Source of the DNA: an uncultured Chloroflexota bacterium
GTDB taxonomy: Bacteria > Chloroflexota > Anaerolineae > Caldilineales > Caldilineaceae
Assembly (NCBI GenBank): GCA_903879975.1
Contig: CAIRNL010000153.1
Location: 1 to 14,800, forward strand
Length of the DNA stretch: 14,800 bases
Reading direction: 5' to 3'
The translations under genes and the position numbers were made by a program. Every line of letters starts with the position of its first letter. Position 1 is the first letter of the stretch. Below are positions 1 to 9,985 of this stretch, piece by piece. A model generated the notes under the pieces. It was not told the origin of the DNA. It saw only the letters and a list, made by a program, of their open reading frames with translations, and did no database searches.

Positions 1-1
1 C

Positions 2-187
2 GACATCGACCCGGCCAATCTACAATTCTATTTTCGCGAGATGGCTGGCTACCTGCATGCCTGCAGCTACCCCGGCTGCACCCACGACCACGAGCCGGGG
101 TGCGCAGTGCGGGCTGCGGTGGAGAGCAACGCCATCGATGCAGAGCGATATGATAGTTATTTACGGTTATTGCAGGGAGAAGAATGA
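2..187 (+). CDS. rsgA: Ribosome small subunit-dependent GTPase A, C-terminal fragment
   Basis: Only the last 61 codons lie in the window; the gene begins to the left. RsgA (YjeQ/YloQ) is a circularly permuted GTPase that acts late in 30S ribosomal subunit maturation. The fragment is the C-terminal zinc-binding domain. It shows the pattern FREMAGYLHACSYPGC followed by THDHEPGC, giving a C-x4-C-x-H-x5-C zinc site, then the family-typical CAVRAAVE...I.AERYDSYLRLL tail. The GTPase and OB domains are outside the window. The stop is at 185-187, 53 bp before the preferred start of the helicase gene on the same strand, so the two may be co-transcribed. Family assignment is secure from the zinc motif and tail. 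Confidence 0.9.
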   Translation, partial: DIDPANLQFYFREMAGYLHACSYPGCTHDHEPGCAVRAAVESNAIDAERYDSYLRLLQGEE

Positions 188-240
188 GCCAGGAAAAACA
201 ATTGCCGATGAGTGATTGCTGATTGTCCATGGGCGGGGTT

Positions 241-2718
<2,478 letters not shown>

Positions 2719-2727
2719 GAATTCGCC

Positions 2728-3933
2728 GTGAGCAGCCAGCACCACTACACATCGCCACCCTGGCCGCGCAATCTCAAGACAATTGCCGCCGTGGGCTTCC
2801 TGGTGCTGGCTGCACTCGTCTTCTGGCGATTCTTCGAGTTCGTCCAGCTCTTCGTGCTGGCTGCGCTGGCCGCTTTCATCCTTCATCCCATCCTGGCGCT
2901 CTTTCATGGGCGCCTGAAGCTGCCACGCGGCGTGGCCGTCTTCATCACTTACCTGCTCTTCGTGCTCATTTCCAGCGCCCTGGCGATCGTTGTCGGCACG
3001 CTCGTGCGAGACCAGGTGACGGGTCTGCTCGATAACATCCTGGGCACCGTCCGTGGGCTGAGCCAGTTCACGCAGGAGATGCTGGCCACACTTTCTACGG
3101 CCACCGTACAGATCGGCCGTTTCTACCTCCAGGCACCGACTGAGCAGATCAACGGCATGCTCGACCAGTTCTCGGCGTCGTTGGTCAGCCAGGTCGGCGA
3201 GTTCATCGGCCAGGGCGGCAGTTGGGTGACGGGCGTGGCCCAGACTGCGATCGCCACGGTAACACGCGGCATCGTGCTCGTCGTGCTCTCCATCTACCTG
3301 TTGCTTGACGGGCCGCGCATTTTTGCTTTCTTTGAGCGCACTGCGCAGCAGACAGGCTACGGGGACGATGCCGCCATTCTCATCGACGACTTTCAGTCCA
3401 TCTGGCACACCTATTTCCGTAGCCAGGTACTGCTTGCCCTCATCATGGGCGTCCTGGTCAGCCTGGCGCTCTTCGCCCTGCGCGTCGACAACCCTGTCGC
3501 CATCGGCATTGTGGCCGGCGTCCTAGAACTCGTCCCAGTGCTGGGCCAGTATCTGACCATGGCCGTCACCATTGCCCTGGTGGCCTTCCAGCCAGAGCCG
3601 CCGCTGGGCATGCAGACGTGGCTCTATGTCTTGCTGGTAGCAGGCGTGCTCTTCGGCATCCAGCAGATCCAGGGCAACGTCATCCTGCCGCGCGTCCATG
3701 GTCGCACACTGGCGCTACATCCTGTGCTGATCCTGCTCGGGGTTCTGATGGGCGCTTCGTTGGTCGGTGTTCTGGGCGCCATCCTTGCCCCACCTATTCT
3801 GGCCACGGTGAAGCTCATCGGCACCTACCTCTGGCGCAAGATGCTGGATCTGCCGCCTTTCCCGGCCCAGGACACGGTCGAGACTCGCTCAGAGACGGCA
3901 GATGAAATACACGAATCCAGCGTATTCAGGTAA
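2728..3933 (+). CDS. AI-2E family transporter (PerM/TqsA-like membrane protein)
   Basis: This is a 401-aa polytopic inner-membrane protein of the AI-2E/UPF0118 family, whose members export autoinducer-2 (TqsA) or act as ion antiporters. Hydrophobic segments lie at about 17-33, 36-57, 67-92, 168-193, 233-251, 257-287, 298-313 and 328-366, matching the family's eight-helix plan with a soluble loop between helices 3 and 4 (about 93-165). Family hallmarks are YLLLDGPRI (about 190-198), ELVPVLGQYL (267-276), and the C-terminal block with QGNVILPRVHG, LHPVLILLGVLMGASLVGVLGAILA and PP. Start is GTG 2728, 9 bp after the helicase stop, with AGGA at 2717-2720. Tight spacing suggests co-transcription with pcrA. 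The substrate cannot be deduced from sequence. The short acidic C-terminal tail after residue 380 is unremarkable. Confidence 0.92.
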   Translation: MSSQHHYTSPPWPRNLKTIAAVGFLVLAALVFWRFFEFVQLFVLAALAAFILHPILALFHGRLKLPRGVAVFITYLLFVLISSALAIVVGTLVRDQVTGLLDNILGTVRGLSQFTQEMLATLSTATVQIGRFYLQAPTEQINGMLDQFSASLVSQVGEFIGQGGSWVTGVAQTAIATVTRGIVLVVLSIYLLLDGPRIFAFFERTAQQTGYGDDAAILIDDFQSIWHTYFRSQVLLALIMGVLVSLALFALRVDNPVAIGIVAGVLELVPVLGQYLTMAVTIALVAFQPEPPLGMQTWLYVLLVAGVLFGIQQIQGNVILPRVHGRTLALHPVLILLGVLMGASLVGVLGAILAPPILATVKLIGTYLWRKMLDLPPFPAQDTVETRSETADEIHESSVFR

Positions 3934-3974
3934 ACTATTTTGGGTGTTGCGCCCTATCACTCCTGGAGACAACC

Positions 3975-5186
3975 ATGAAAGTTCATTCGCCTGAAGAAGT
4001 TGGGATGTCCTCTGAACGACTCGCTCGCATTGCTGCTGTCATCGAGCAATTTGTCCAAGGCAACCAGCTACCCGGCATCCTCACTCTGGTGCAACGTCGG
4101 GGGAAAGTCGTCCACTATGGCCAGCACGGCATGATGGACATCGAAGCGGGCAAACCCATCCAGGAAGATGCGCTCTTTCGCATTTACTCCATGACCAAGC
4201 CCATCGTCAGCGTTGCGTTGATGACGCTCTACGAGGCAGGTCGGTTTAGTCTGAACGATCCCGTGTCAAAGTTCGTTCCCGCTTTCGCCAAGACCAAGGT
4301 GTACGCCGGCGAATCGCCGTTGGGACTTACCCTGGTCGATCAGAATCCAGCGATGACGCTTCACCATTTGCTGACCCACACCTCTGGCCTGAGCTATGGC
4401 TGGTTTTTCGACTCGCCAGTCGAGCAACTCTATCGCAATCTCGTCCCCAAACTCTATCGCAGAGACCAGACCTTGGAAGAAGTGGTGAACCAGCTCGCTG
4501 AGTTGCCTTTGCTCTTCCAACCGGGGGCGCAATGGCGTTACAGTTTTGCTACCGACGTGCTCGGATACGTCGTGCAAGTGATTGCCGACATGCCGCTGGC
4601 CGATTTCCTCCAAGAGCGCATCTTCAGCCCGTTGGGCATGACGGATACAGCCTTTGTTGTCCCGCCGCAAAATCTTCACAGACTGGCCCAGATCTATAAA
4701 TCCGAGAGACTCTATGATCCGGTTGCCCTGCAACCGGATGAGGTTGGCCTTCTGCGCGACGTCACTGTGCCCACCCAATGTCCTTCGGGGGGTGGCGGAC
4801 TGATTTCCTCGCTCGGCGACTATCTAGCCTTCTGCACCTGCCTCATCAACAACGGGCGCTATCCGGGTGGGCAGCTACTCAGCCGCAAGACAGTCGCGTG
4901 GATGACTGCCGACCATATCCCGGCTCGGCTGAAACCCCTGAAAATGGGGGCTGAACAGCTCGACTTTGGCTTTGGGCTTGGCTTCAAAGTAGCTACTTCT
5001 CTCGGCGAGGCACGATCGCTGACATCTGTCGGCGAGTACGGCTGGGGCGGCGCGGCCAAAACCAACTTCTGGATCGATCCGGCCGAAGAACTGATCGGCC
5101 TGATGATGACACAGCACATGCCGCTCGAGCCGTATCCTGTCCAGGAGCGCTTCCGCAATCTCACCTACCAGGCTATTGTCGACTAG
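3975..5186 (+). CDS. Serine hydrolase, class C beta-lactamase fold (family VIII esterase-like)
   Basis: This 403-aa protein belongs to the beta-lactamase/penicillin-binding-protein-like serine hydrolases (PF00144). The SxxK motif is S72-M-T-K75 within FRIYSMTKPI, which supplies the nucleophile and general base. The second motif is Y189-S-F within WRYSFATDVLG. The third is W357-G-G (YGWGGAAKTNFW), replacing the KTG of true beta-lactamases. HHLLTHTSGLSYGW is the family's conserved structural block. Y-S-x and W-G-G are typical of EstB-type family VIII carboxylesterases, so ester hydrolysis is more likely than antibiotic resistance. No signal peptide is visible (MKVHSPEEVGMSSERL), so it is probably cytoplasmic. 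Start is ATG 3975 after TGGAG (3964-3968) at suitable spacing. It lies 41 bp after the transporter and converges with the methyltransferase gene. The natural substrate is unknown. Confidence 0.9.
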   Translation: MKVHSPEEVGMSSERLARIAAVIEQFVQGNQLPGILTLVQRRGKVVHYGQHGMMDIEAGKPIQEDALFRIYSMTKPIVSVALMTLYEAGRFSLNDPVSKFVPAFAKTKVYAGESPLGLTLVDQNPAMTLHHLLTHTSGLSYGWFFDSPVEQLYRNLVPKLYRRDQTLEEVVNQLAELPLLFQPGAQWRYSFATDVLGYVVQVIADMPLADFLQERIFSPLGMTDTAFVVPPQNLHRLAQIYKSERLYDPVALQPDEVGLLRDVTVPTQCPSGGGGLISSLGDYLAFCTCLINNGRYPGGQLLSRKTVAWMTADHIPARLKPLKMGAEQLDFGFGLGFKVATSLGEARSLTSVGEYGWGGAAKTNFWIDPAEELIGLMMTQHMPLEPYPVQERFRNLTYQAIVD

Positions 5187-5227
5187 ACCACTGGGTGCTG
5201 TGCTGCTTTGCTGCATCTGTACGACCT

Positions 5228-6226
5228 TCATTTTGCTTTTCGCTCCAATAACCGAGCCTGCTCACTGTGTTGCCATTCGTCAGGCACCTGCGAGACCTTT
5301 TCCCGTCCAGAGGGCTGATGCACTGGCTTCCCTAGTGGGCGAACCTTGAGCGAACCCGCCTGCCATTCGTCAATTCGCTCACGTGCAATTCTACAGAAAT
5401 CTGGGTCTTGTTCACTCGCAACTGCGCGGCGGCCGTGGCGCAGTGCGCCTACGATCGATGTGCCAACGCCACCATAAGGATCAAAAACAGTGTCATCCGG
5501 ATTCGTCATCGCAAGTACACATCGTTCGACAAGTTCCACGGGAAATTGGCACGGATGCTCAGTCTTCTCTGGATGATTCGACTTGACATTGGGAATATCC
5601 CACATGCAGGTTTCCCATTCCTCTGCCATCAGTTGCCAGATATCCGATGGATTCTTTCCTTTGGGATTGCCCGACGGTTTTCCAATATTGGGACCCTTGA
5701 AGTGACGCTTACCCGGATATTTCGACGGCACGCGGACGTCATCAAGATTAAAGGTGTAGTTGTCTGTCTTTGTGAACCACAAGAGCGTCTCATAGCGACC
5801 CGAAAAGCGCTTCGATGCGTGCAGACCATGCCCAAAGTGCCAGACTATTCGATTGCGCAGTTTCATGCCAAACCGCTTAAAGATCGGATAGTAGTAAATG
5901 TCTAGCGGGAAAACTTCGCCATCTTGAACAAAGTTGCCCACCTGCCAACAAACACTGCCTGTATCTGCCAGTTTGTCGATCATCTGGCCAAGGACTTGTT
6001 CTTGCCCTGCCAGATACTGCTCGATTGTTGTACGCGTCTCATAGCTCTTCCCCAGATTGTATGGCGGGGACGTGATGACAAGATCAACCGCGCCATTAGG
6101 CATCTGGGCAAGTAACTGTATCGTATCCCCTTCAAACAGTACGACCCGTGCATCAGGCACATACTTGTCTTGCACAACCAGTTCGCTTGTCACATAGAGA
6201 GGTTCTGTCGTTTTCCCTGCCATCAT
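5228..6226 (-). CDS. Site-specific DNA methyltransferase, beta class (N4-cytosine or N6-adenine), orphan
   Basis: This 332-aa protein is an S-adenosylmethionine-dependent DNA amino-methyltransferase. Catalytic motif IV is T-S-P-P-Y-N (residues 52-57, preceded by DLVI). The SAM-binding motif I is FDPYGGVGT (248-256), far downstream. Motif IV before motif I defines the beta class, and SPPY occurs in both m4C and m6A enzymes, so the modified base is undecided. HPCQFPVELVERCVLAMTNPDD (224-245) is the conserved stretch just before motif I. The central part (about 125-220) would hold the target-recognition region. The start is one of two adjacent ATGs at 6226 or 6223, after AAAGG at a somewhat long spacing. 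No restriction endonuclease is adjacent, so it is an orphan within this window. Its base composition looks near 50% GC against about 60% or more in the neighbours, suggesting horizontal acquisition. The recognition sequence is unknown. Confidence 0.92.
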   Translation of the reverse strand: MMAGKTTEPLYVTSELVVQDKYVPDARVVLFEGDTIQLLAQMPNGAVDLVITSPPYNLGKSYETRTTIEQYLAGQEQVLGQMIDKLADTGSVCWQVGNFVQDGEVFPLDIYYYPIFKRFGMKLRNRIVWHFGHGLHASKRFSGRYETLLWFTKTDNYTFNLDDVRVPSKYPGKRHFKGPNIGKPSGNPKGKNPSDIWQLMAEEWETCMWDIPNVKSNHPEKTEHPCQFPVELVERCVLAMTNPDDTVFDPYGGVGTSIVGALRHGRRAVASEQDPDFCRIARERIDEWQAGSLKVRPLGKPVHQPSGREKVSQVPDEWQHSEQARLLERKAK

Positions 6227-6267
6227 CTCTGACCTTTACGCTACAGTGACGCCTGTGTACCTATCGG

Positions 6268-6276
6268 AATATAGCA
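6268..6276 (-). promoter_or_regulatory. Extended -10 promoter element for the DNA methyltransferase gene
   Basis: Read on the minus strand the sequence is TGCTATATT, an extended -10 (TGn plus a 5/6 match to TATAAT). No good -35 is seen at 16-18 bp, which is normal for extended -10 promoters. It would start transcription near 6261, giving a leader of about 35 nt before the methyltransferase start codon. Confidence 0.5.
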
Positions 6277-6479
6277 CAAACGAGCTACAAACGCGAACAC
6301 AACAAAATCGTTACACCGTTTCTCAAACACATCGCCGTTCTGCCCATTGCCGATTCCACCGCCCGGATCAACAAGACGACTTCGACACCGACCTGTTGGC
6401 CAGGCTCGGGATCGCAGTCGCTTGACACGCGGAGATGCCTGACATCGTGCTGTATTCGCGCTGCCCTCTGTGCCACCTC

Positions 6480-6488
6480 TGCTATAAT
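6480..6488 (+). promoter_or_regulatory. Extended -10 promoter element for manA
   Basis: The sequence is TGCTATAAT: a TGn extension followed by a perfect -10 consensus. The -35 region at 17 bp is weak. Transcription would begin at about 6495, which rules out the in-frame GTG at 6493 as a normal start and supports ATG 6553 as the manA start, with a leader of about 58 nt. Confidence 0.65.
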
Positions 6489-6552
6489 ATTCGTGGCGTG
6501 CGACATCTGTCTGCGCCAGCCAGACCGCCAACCAACCAGGAACAGTGACCGA

Positions 6553-7569
6553 ATGAGTGCGCAGAACCATGCATCCGAACCGCCGGAACCCTACCCGCTG
6601 ACCTTCGACCCCATTTTCAAAGACTACCCGTGGGGCGGGCGCAACCTGGAAAGCAAACTCGGGCGCACCATTCCTGCCGGCATCGTTGCCGAAAGCTGGG
6701 ACATCGCCGCGCACCCTAACGGTTCGAGCGTCGTCAACAACGGTCCACTGGCTGGCAGCACACTGCCCGAAGTGCAGCAATTAATGGGCGAAGCACTTGT
6801 CGGCGAGTGTTCCAGTGAGGCACAAAATTCTGGCAAGTTTCCTCTGCTCATCAAAATTCTCGACGCCAACCGCTGGCTCTCCGTGCAGGTTCATCCGAAT
6901 GACGAATATGGCCTGCGCAACGAAGGTGAATACGGCAAGACTGAGATGTGGGTCGTGCTCCGAGCCGAGCCAGGCGCCGAGTTGATCTACGGCTTCAAGC
7001 CGGGCATCACTCGCGATGCCTACGCTGCCATCATCGGCACCGACGCCAGCACCGAGCCGCTGCACCGTGTCGCCGTCAAACCGGGTGACGTCATTTTCGT
7101 GCCCGCCGGCGCCATCCACGCGCTAGGGCCGGGCGTCATGGTCACCGAAATTCAGCAGAACAGCGATACCACCTATCGCATCTGGGATTGGGGCCGGCCG
7201 CGACCGCTCCATCTGCGCCAATCGCTCGACGTACTCAATTTCGACCAAGTGGAGCCAGGACCGGTGCAGCCGGAAGTATTGCTCGACGAGGACGGCTTCT
7301 GCATCGAACGGCTGGCGCGTTGTCCCTACTTTGAGACCGAACGCATCACCATGCAGGCAGGCAATGACTATTTCGGCCAGTGCGACGGCACCACGTTCGA
7401 GCTCTGGGCGGTCATCGAGGGCAACGCCACCCTCTACAGCGACGCCGATCCCGTCTCGCTCGCGGCTGTGCAGTGGGTACTGCTGCCTGCCGAACTAGGT
7501 GATTTCCAGATTCAGGCTGACAGCTACACCATCCTGCTGCGCGTTACCGTGCCGGACGACGCCGCCTGA
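6553..7569 (+). CDS. manA: Mannose-6-phosphate isomerase, type I (class I phosphomannose isomerase)
   Basis: This 338-aa cytosolic zinc enzyme interconverts mannose-6-phosphate and fructose-6-phosphate, linking mannose use and GDP-mannose synthesis with glycolysis. The N-terminus carries PIFKDYPWGGRNL (20-32). Likely zinc ligands are Q112 and H114 (VQVHPND), E131 (GKTEMWVVL) and H189 (VPAGAIHALGPG). The catalytic arginine is R209 in TYRIWDWGR. Length fits the short bacterial ManA type. I start at ATG 6553, preceded by AGGA at 6538-6541. The frame also opens at GTG 6493, but that lies at or before the predicted transcription start and adds a non-homologous extension. The MFS gene follows after 23 bp, probably in the same operon. 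Confidence 0.93.
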   Translation: MSAQNHASEPPEPYPLTFDPIFKDYPWGGRNLESKLGRTIPAGIVAESWDIAAHPNGSSVVNNGPLAGSTLPEVQQLMGEALVGECSSEAQNSGKFPLLIKILDANRWLSVQVHPNDEYGLRNEGEYGKTEMWVVLRAEPGAELIYGFKPGITRDAYAAIIGTDASTEPLHRVAVKPGDVIFVPAGAIHALGPGVMVTEIQQNSDTTYRIWDWGRPRPLHLRQSLDVLNFDQVEPGPVQPEVLLDEDGFCIERLARCPYFETERITMQAGNDYFGQCDGTTFELWAVIEGNATLYSDADPVSLAAVQWVLLPAELGDFQIQADSYTILLRVTVPDDAA

Positions 7570-7592
7570 CCACTCAACGAAAGCCATATCTT

Positions 7593-8798
7593 TTGCAGAC
7601 GATAAAACCGAACCCAGATATCTCCTTCCGCCGCCTGATCGGCACCGGCATGATCGGCAAGCTACTGGTCGATATCGGCAACCAGATTTTCAACCCCTTC
7701 CTACCCATCATCGCTGCCGGGCTGGGTGTCAGCATCGTGACGATGGGCCAGTGGGTCGGCCTACGCAGCGCCATGGGGATCTTTGCACCCTTCAGCGGCG
7801 CCATCGCCGACCGTCACGGCTACCGACTGGTCATTCGCGCCGCCCTGCTTGCCAACGCTGCCGGCTTCCTGCTCCTGGCCTTCTCCACGGCGCCCTGGAT
7901 GATCGTCGTCGGCATGATGCTGGCCGGGCTGGGGATCGGCGTTTTTGTGCCGAACCTGCAGGCCTACGTCAGCAGCAAGTTGCCTTATGGCCTGCGCGCC
8001 CGCGGCATGGGCATGATCGAATATTCGTGGGCGCTGACCGGTATCGCCGGCCTCTCGCTGGTGGGTCTGCTCATTGCCGCCACGAGCTGGCGTACACCGT
8101 TCATACTGCTCGCCGTGGGCATGGTGGTTATGAGTTTCGCCTTTGGCGCGCTGCCCGACATTCCGCGCCAGCCCACCACACCGGTTGCAACCAAGCCTGC
8201 TGCGCGCTGGCGCCAGGCACTTGCGCTCTTCAATCTGCGCACCAATCAGCGTTCAGCCTACGCTACCATCCTGACCGGCGCGCTGAGCTACTTTGCTGCC
8301 ATGCAAATCATGATCGCGCACGGTGCCTGGCTGGCAGAGCAGTATGGGCTGGGACCGGCAGAACTAGGGTTCGTTGCCTTTTTGTTCGGCTGGTTCGATC
8401 TGGCAGCCAGCGTCTCGGTCAGCCTCTTCACGGATCGGATTGGCAAGAGACGCAGTGTTCTCATCGGCATCATCGGCTCGCTCATCGGCTATGCACTCAT
8501 GCCAGCGTTCAATACTGGCGTCACGCTGGCCGTTGTCAGCATCGCCTTTGCACGCATGTGCTTCGAATTCAATATTGTGAGCCATTTCCCGTTACTCAGT
8601 GAACAGGTGCCGACGCAGCGCGGACAGGCCATGGCGCTCGGCTCGGCTGCGGTACTCATCGCCGGCACTGCGGCCGGCTTCAGTGGGCCGTGGCTCCTCG
8701 TGACCCTCGGCGTCCCTGCCCTGGCGTGGAGTTCTGGCGCCGCCGTCGCCGTTGCCCTCGCTGTCGTTTTCTTCTTCGTCCGTGAACAGTCGGCCTGA
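7593..8798 (+). CDS. Major facilitator superfamily transporter
   Basis: This 401-aa integral membrane protein has about twelve hydrophobic segments in two halves separated by a loop at about 190-220. The MFS motif A between helices 2 and 3 is G-A-I-A-D-R-H-G-Y-R (69-78); its second-half counterpart is TDRIGKRRS (280-288). R137-G-M-G in the TM4-TM5 area also fits the family. Substrate cannot be read from sequence; position 23 bp behind manA suggests, but does not prove, a sugar or sugar-derivative role. The start is uncertain. TTG 7593 preserves the whole first helix, but only a poor GAAAG lies upstream (7579-7583). ATG 7650 would cut off the first 19 residues and has no Shine-Dalgarno. Translation may be coupled to manA. 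Confidence 0.88.
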   Translation: MQTIKPNPDISFRRLIGTGMIGKLLVDIGNQIFNPFLPIIAAGLGVSIVTMGQWVGLRSAMGIFAPFSGAIADRHGYRLVIRAALLANAAGFLLLAFSTAPWMIVVGMMLAGLGIGVFVPNLQAYVSSKLPYGLRARGMGMIEYSWALTGIAGLSLVGLLIAATSWRTPFILLAVGMVVMSFAFGALPDIPRQPTTPVATKPAARWRQALALFNLRTNQRSAYATILTGALSYFAAMQIMIAHGAWLAEQYGLGPAELGFVAFLFGWFDLAASVSVSLFTDRIGKRRSVLIGIIGSLIGYALMPAFNTGVTLAVVSIAFARMCFEFNIVSHFPLLSEQVPTQRGQAMALGSAAVLIAGTAAGFSGPWLLVTLGVPALAWSSGAAVAVALAVVFFFVREQSA

Positions 8799-8859
8799 CG
8801 GCTCTGGAGATGGTGCTGCGCCGATTTCTTGAGTGCTCTGTGTCCCTCGATCTTTGCGG

Positions 8860-9789
8860 CTACGTTACCCTTCGCAGGAAATCGAGGATGAGCGGTACGA
8901 AGTCAGCGAGATCGGCGATGCGGGCGGCGGCAACCTGACGCTGTGCCCCCAAGAGCAACGTCAACGCCGGGTTTCTCGTATGCTTGCCGTGGCTACAATC
9001 TTCCACGTTACCGTGGTCGCTGGTCACGATGATCAGGGTATGCTCCAGATCGGCGGCGTCGACCAGGCCGGCGAGGAAACCATCAAAGCGGTGCAACAGA
9101 GCCACGGCTGCGTCGCGATCGCCTGCATGGCCAAGCAGATCGGTCTGCCAGTGCTCAAAGAAAACAAAGTCATATGGCCGGCTGATCTGCCACAAGACAC
9201 GGCCAGCTTCGTACGGCGTGTAGAGCGGCGCATCAAGATAGCCGAGTTCATTGCGCCACGCCTGGTTCGTGAAGTCTGCAGCGAGGGCACGGCCGGCGCA
9301 AATATCGTCGTGCGTCAGGAGTGGTTGACCACCCACGGTGACAGCATAGGGAATGGCGCTGAGCAGGAGCTTACCACGCTTTACGGCATCAAAATAGCGC
9401 TGCGGATAGGCGTTGCAGAAGTAGGGGCTGAGGCCGCCATCCGCCAGTTGGCGGAAGACACTGCCCTCATCCAGGATGGCGCGCACGCGTGCGTCGGGCC
9501 GTGGGCCGTAGTGCTCGCCCAGGCGCTGCGCGGCATTGATACCGGTAACAATAGCGGCCTGCCCCGTGGCGCTCTGCGGCCGCCCCGGCACGCCCAAGGT
9601 GGCATCAGTGGGCACCAGCTCGGCCATAGCGGTGGAAAGGCGGCCCGTGTCGGCAACGAGCCGGTGACCCTCCAACAATGCGCGCAACGTTGGATAGGCA
9701 TCAGCCGCCAGCGGATTGATGGCCGCGTCGTCCGGCCCCAGCCCGACACCGTCGAGAAAAAGCATGATAATGCGCTTCCGGGCCACCAT
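8860..9789 (-). CDS. Alkaline phosphatase superfamily metalloenzyme (phosphoglycerate mutase/phosphopentomutase-like)
   Basis: This 309-aa protein has the full set of metal and nucleophile positions of the iPGM/phosphopentomutase clan: D13 (FLDGVG), S73/T75 (QSATGQAAIVTG, T75 the likely nucleophile), D217 and H221 (TDLLGH), D258-H259 (TSDHGNVED) and H270 (GKHTRN). D217-x3-H221, D258-H259 and H270 match the two-metal site of independent phosphoglycerate mutase. It is far shorter than iPGM (about 510) and phosphopentomutase (about 390), so the substrate-selecting cap (roughly 80-210) is small and different. It is probably a phosphatase or phosphomutase of unknown substrate. ATG 9789 is preferred over GTG 9792 because AGGT lies six bases upstream and the ATG overlaps the stop of the upstream small ORF (TGATG). 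It converges with the MFS gene, 61 bp apart. Confidence 0.85.
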   Translation of the reverse strand: MVARKRIIMLFLDGVGLGPDDAAINPLAADAYPTLRALLEGHRLVADTGRLSTAMAELVPTDATLGVPGRPQSATGQAAIVTGINAAQRLGEHYGPRPDARVRAILDEGSVFRQLADGGLSPYFCNAYPQRYFDAVKRGKLLLSAIPYAVTVGGQPLLTHDDICAGRALAADFTNQAWRNELGYLDAPLYTPYEAGRVLWQISRPYDFVFFEHWQTDLLGHAGDRDAAVALLHRFDGFLAGLVDAADLEHTLIIVTSDHGNVEDCSHGKHTRNPALTLLLGAQRQVAAARIADLADFVPLILDFLRRVT

Positions 9790-9929
9790 CACCGACCTCG
9801 CCCCTGAACATCACAGCTGGCGGTGCCAGACTCCGCCCACTTGTCCAGGCGGACGGTCAATTCGGCCAGCAATTCAGCCGATATCGGCGGGCACCACGGG
9901 CCGTAGGATGATACACTCCCTTCGATCAT
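9789..9929 (-). CDS. Small hypothetical protein (46 aa), coupled to metalloenzyme
   Basis: This is a possible short gene directly upstream of the metalloenzyme. It starts at ATG 9929 (MIEGSVSSYGPWCPP) with AGGA ten bases upstream (9940-9943 on the plus strand), and its TGA shares one base with the metalloenzyme ATG (TGATG), a classic translational-coupling layout. The middle (ISAELLAELTVRLDKWAES) would form an amphipathic helix; the start has a Gly-Pro-Trp-Cys-Pro-Pro patch. A -10 box (TATAAT) lies about 70 bases upstream on the same strand. The frame also extends to TTG 10007, but that overlaps the -10 box. I do not recognise the family. It could be a leader peptide or chance. Confidence 0.5.
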   Translation of the reverse strand: MIEGSVSSYGPWCPPISAELLAELTVRLDKWAESGTASCDVQGRGR

Positions 9930-9969
9930 ACTCACTTTGTCCTGAGGGTGAAGCTGGCTCAATCTCCAC

Positions 9970-9985
9970 GCCGTCGATTGACGGC
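9970..9985. repeat. Perfect inverted repeat overlapping the -35 box
   Basis: GCCGTC and GACGGC flank a four-base GATT centre, giving a perfect 6-bp inverted repeat. It covers the TTGACG -35 of the plus-strand promoter and lies just downstream of the predicted start of the minus-strand transcript. It could be an operator that controls both, or an RNA hairpin in the minus leader. No regulator is identified. Confidence 0.45.

Larger units (their letters stand above)
6227..6552. other. Divergent intergenic region between methyltransferase and manA genes
   Basis: This 326-bp spacer carries no convincing gene. Each end has a promoter-like extended -10 element (listed separately). The middle, about 6277-6479, shows nothing I can assign. 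An isolated TTGACA at 6422-6427 has no -10 box at usable spacing, and an open frame on the minus strand through here is only the antisense of manA running into the spacer. Confidence 0.6.

Noticed and set aside
184..222. A 12-codon ORF overlapping the rsgA stop (MSQEKQLPMSDC)
   Set aside because: It is too short and lacks a Shine-Dalgarno or recognisable leader-peptide features; chance is the simplest explanation.
6422..6427. Isolated TTGACA in the methyltransferase/manA spacer
   Set aside because: No -10 box follows at 16-19 bp; the TATAAT downstream is 55 bp away and works better as an extended -10 alone.
8812..8829. Weak hairpin GGTGCTGCGCC followed by GATTTCTT after the MFS gene
   Set aside because: The stem is only four pairs with a three-base loop, too weak to call a terminator.
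8833..9807. A 324-codon plus-strand frame opposite the metalloenzyme
   Set aside because: The minus strand encodes the complete metal-binding set of a known superfamily, so this is its shadow.
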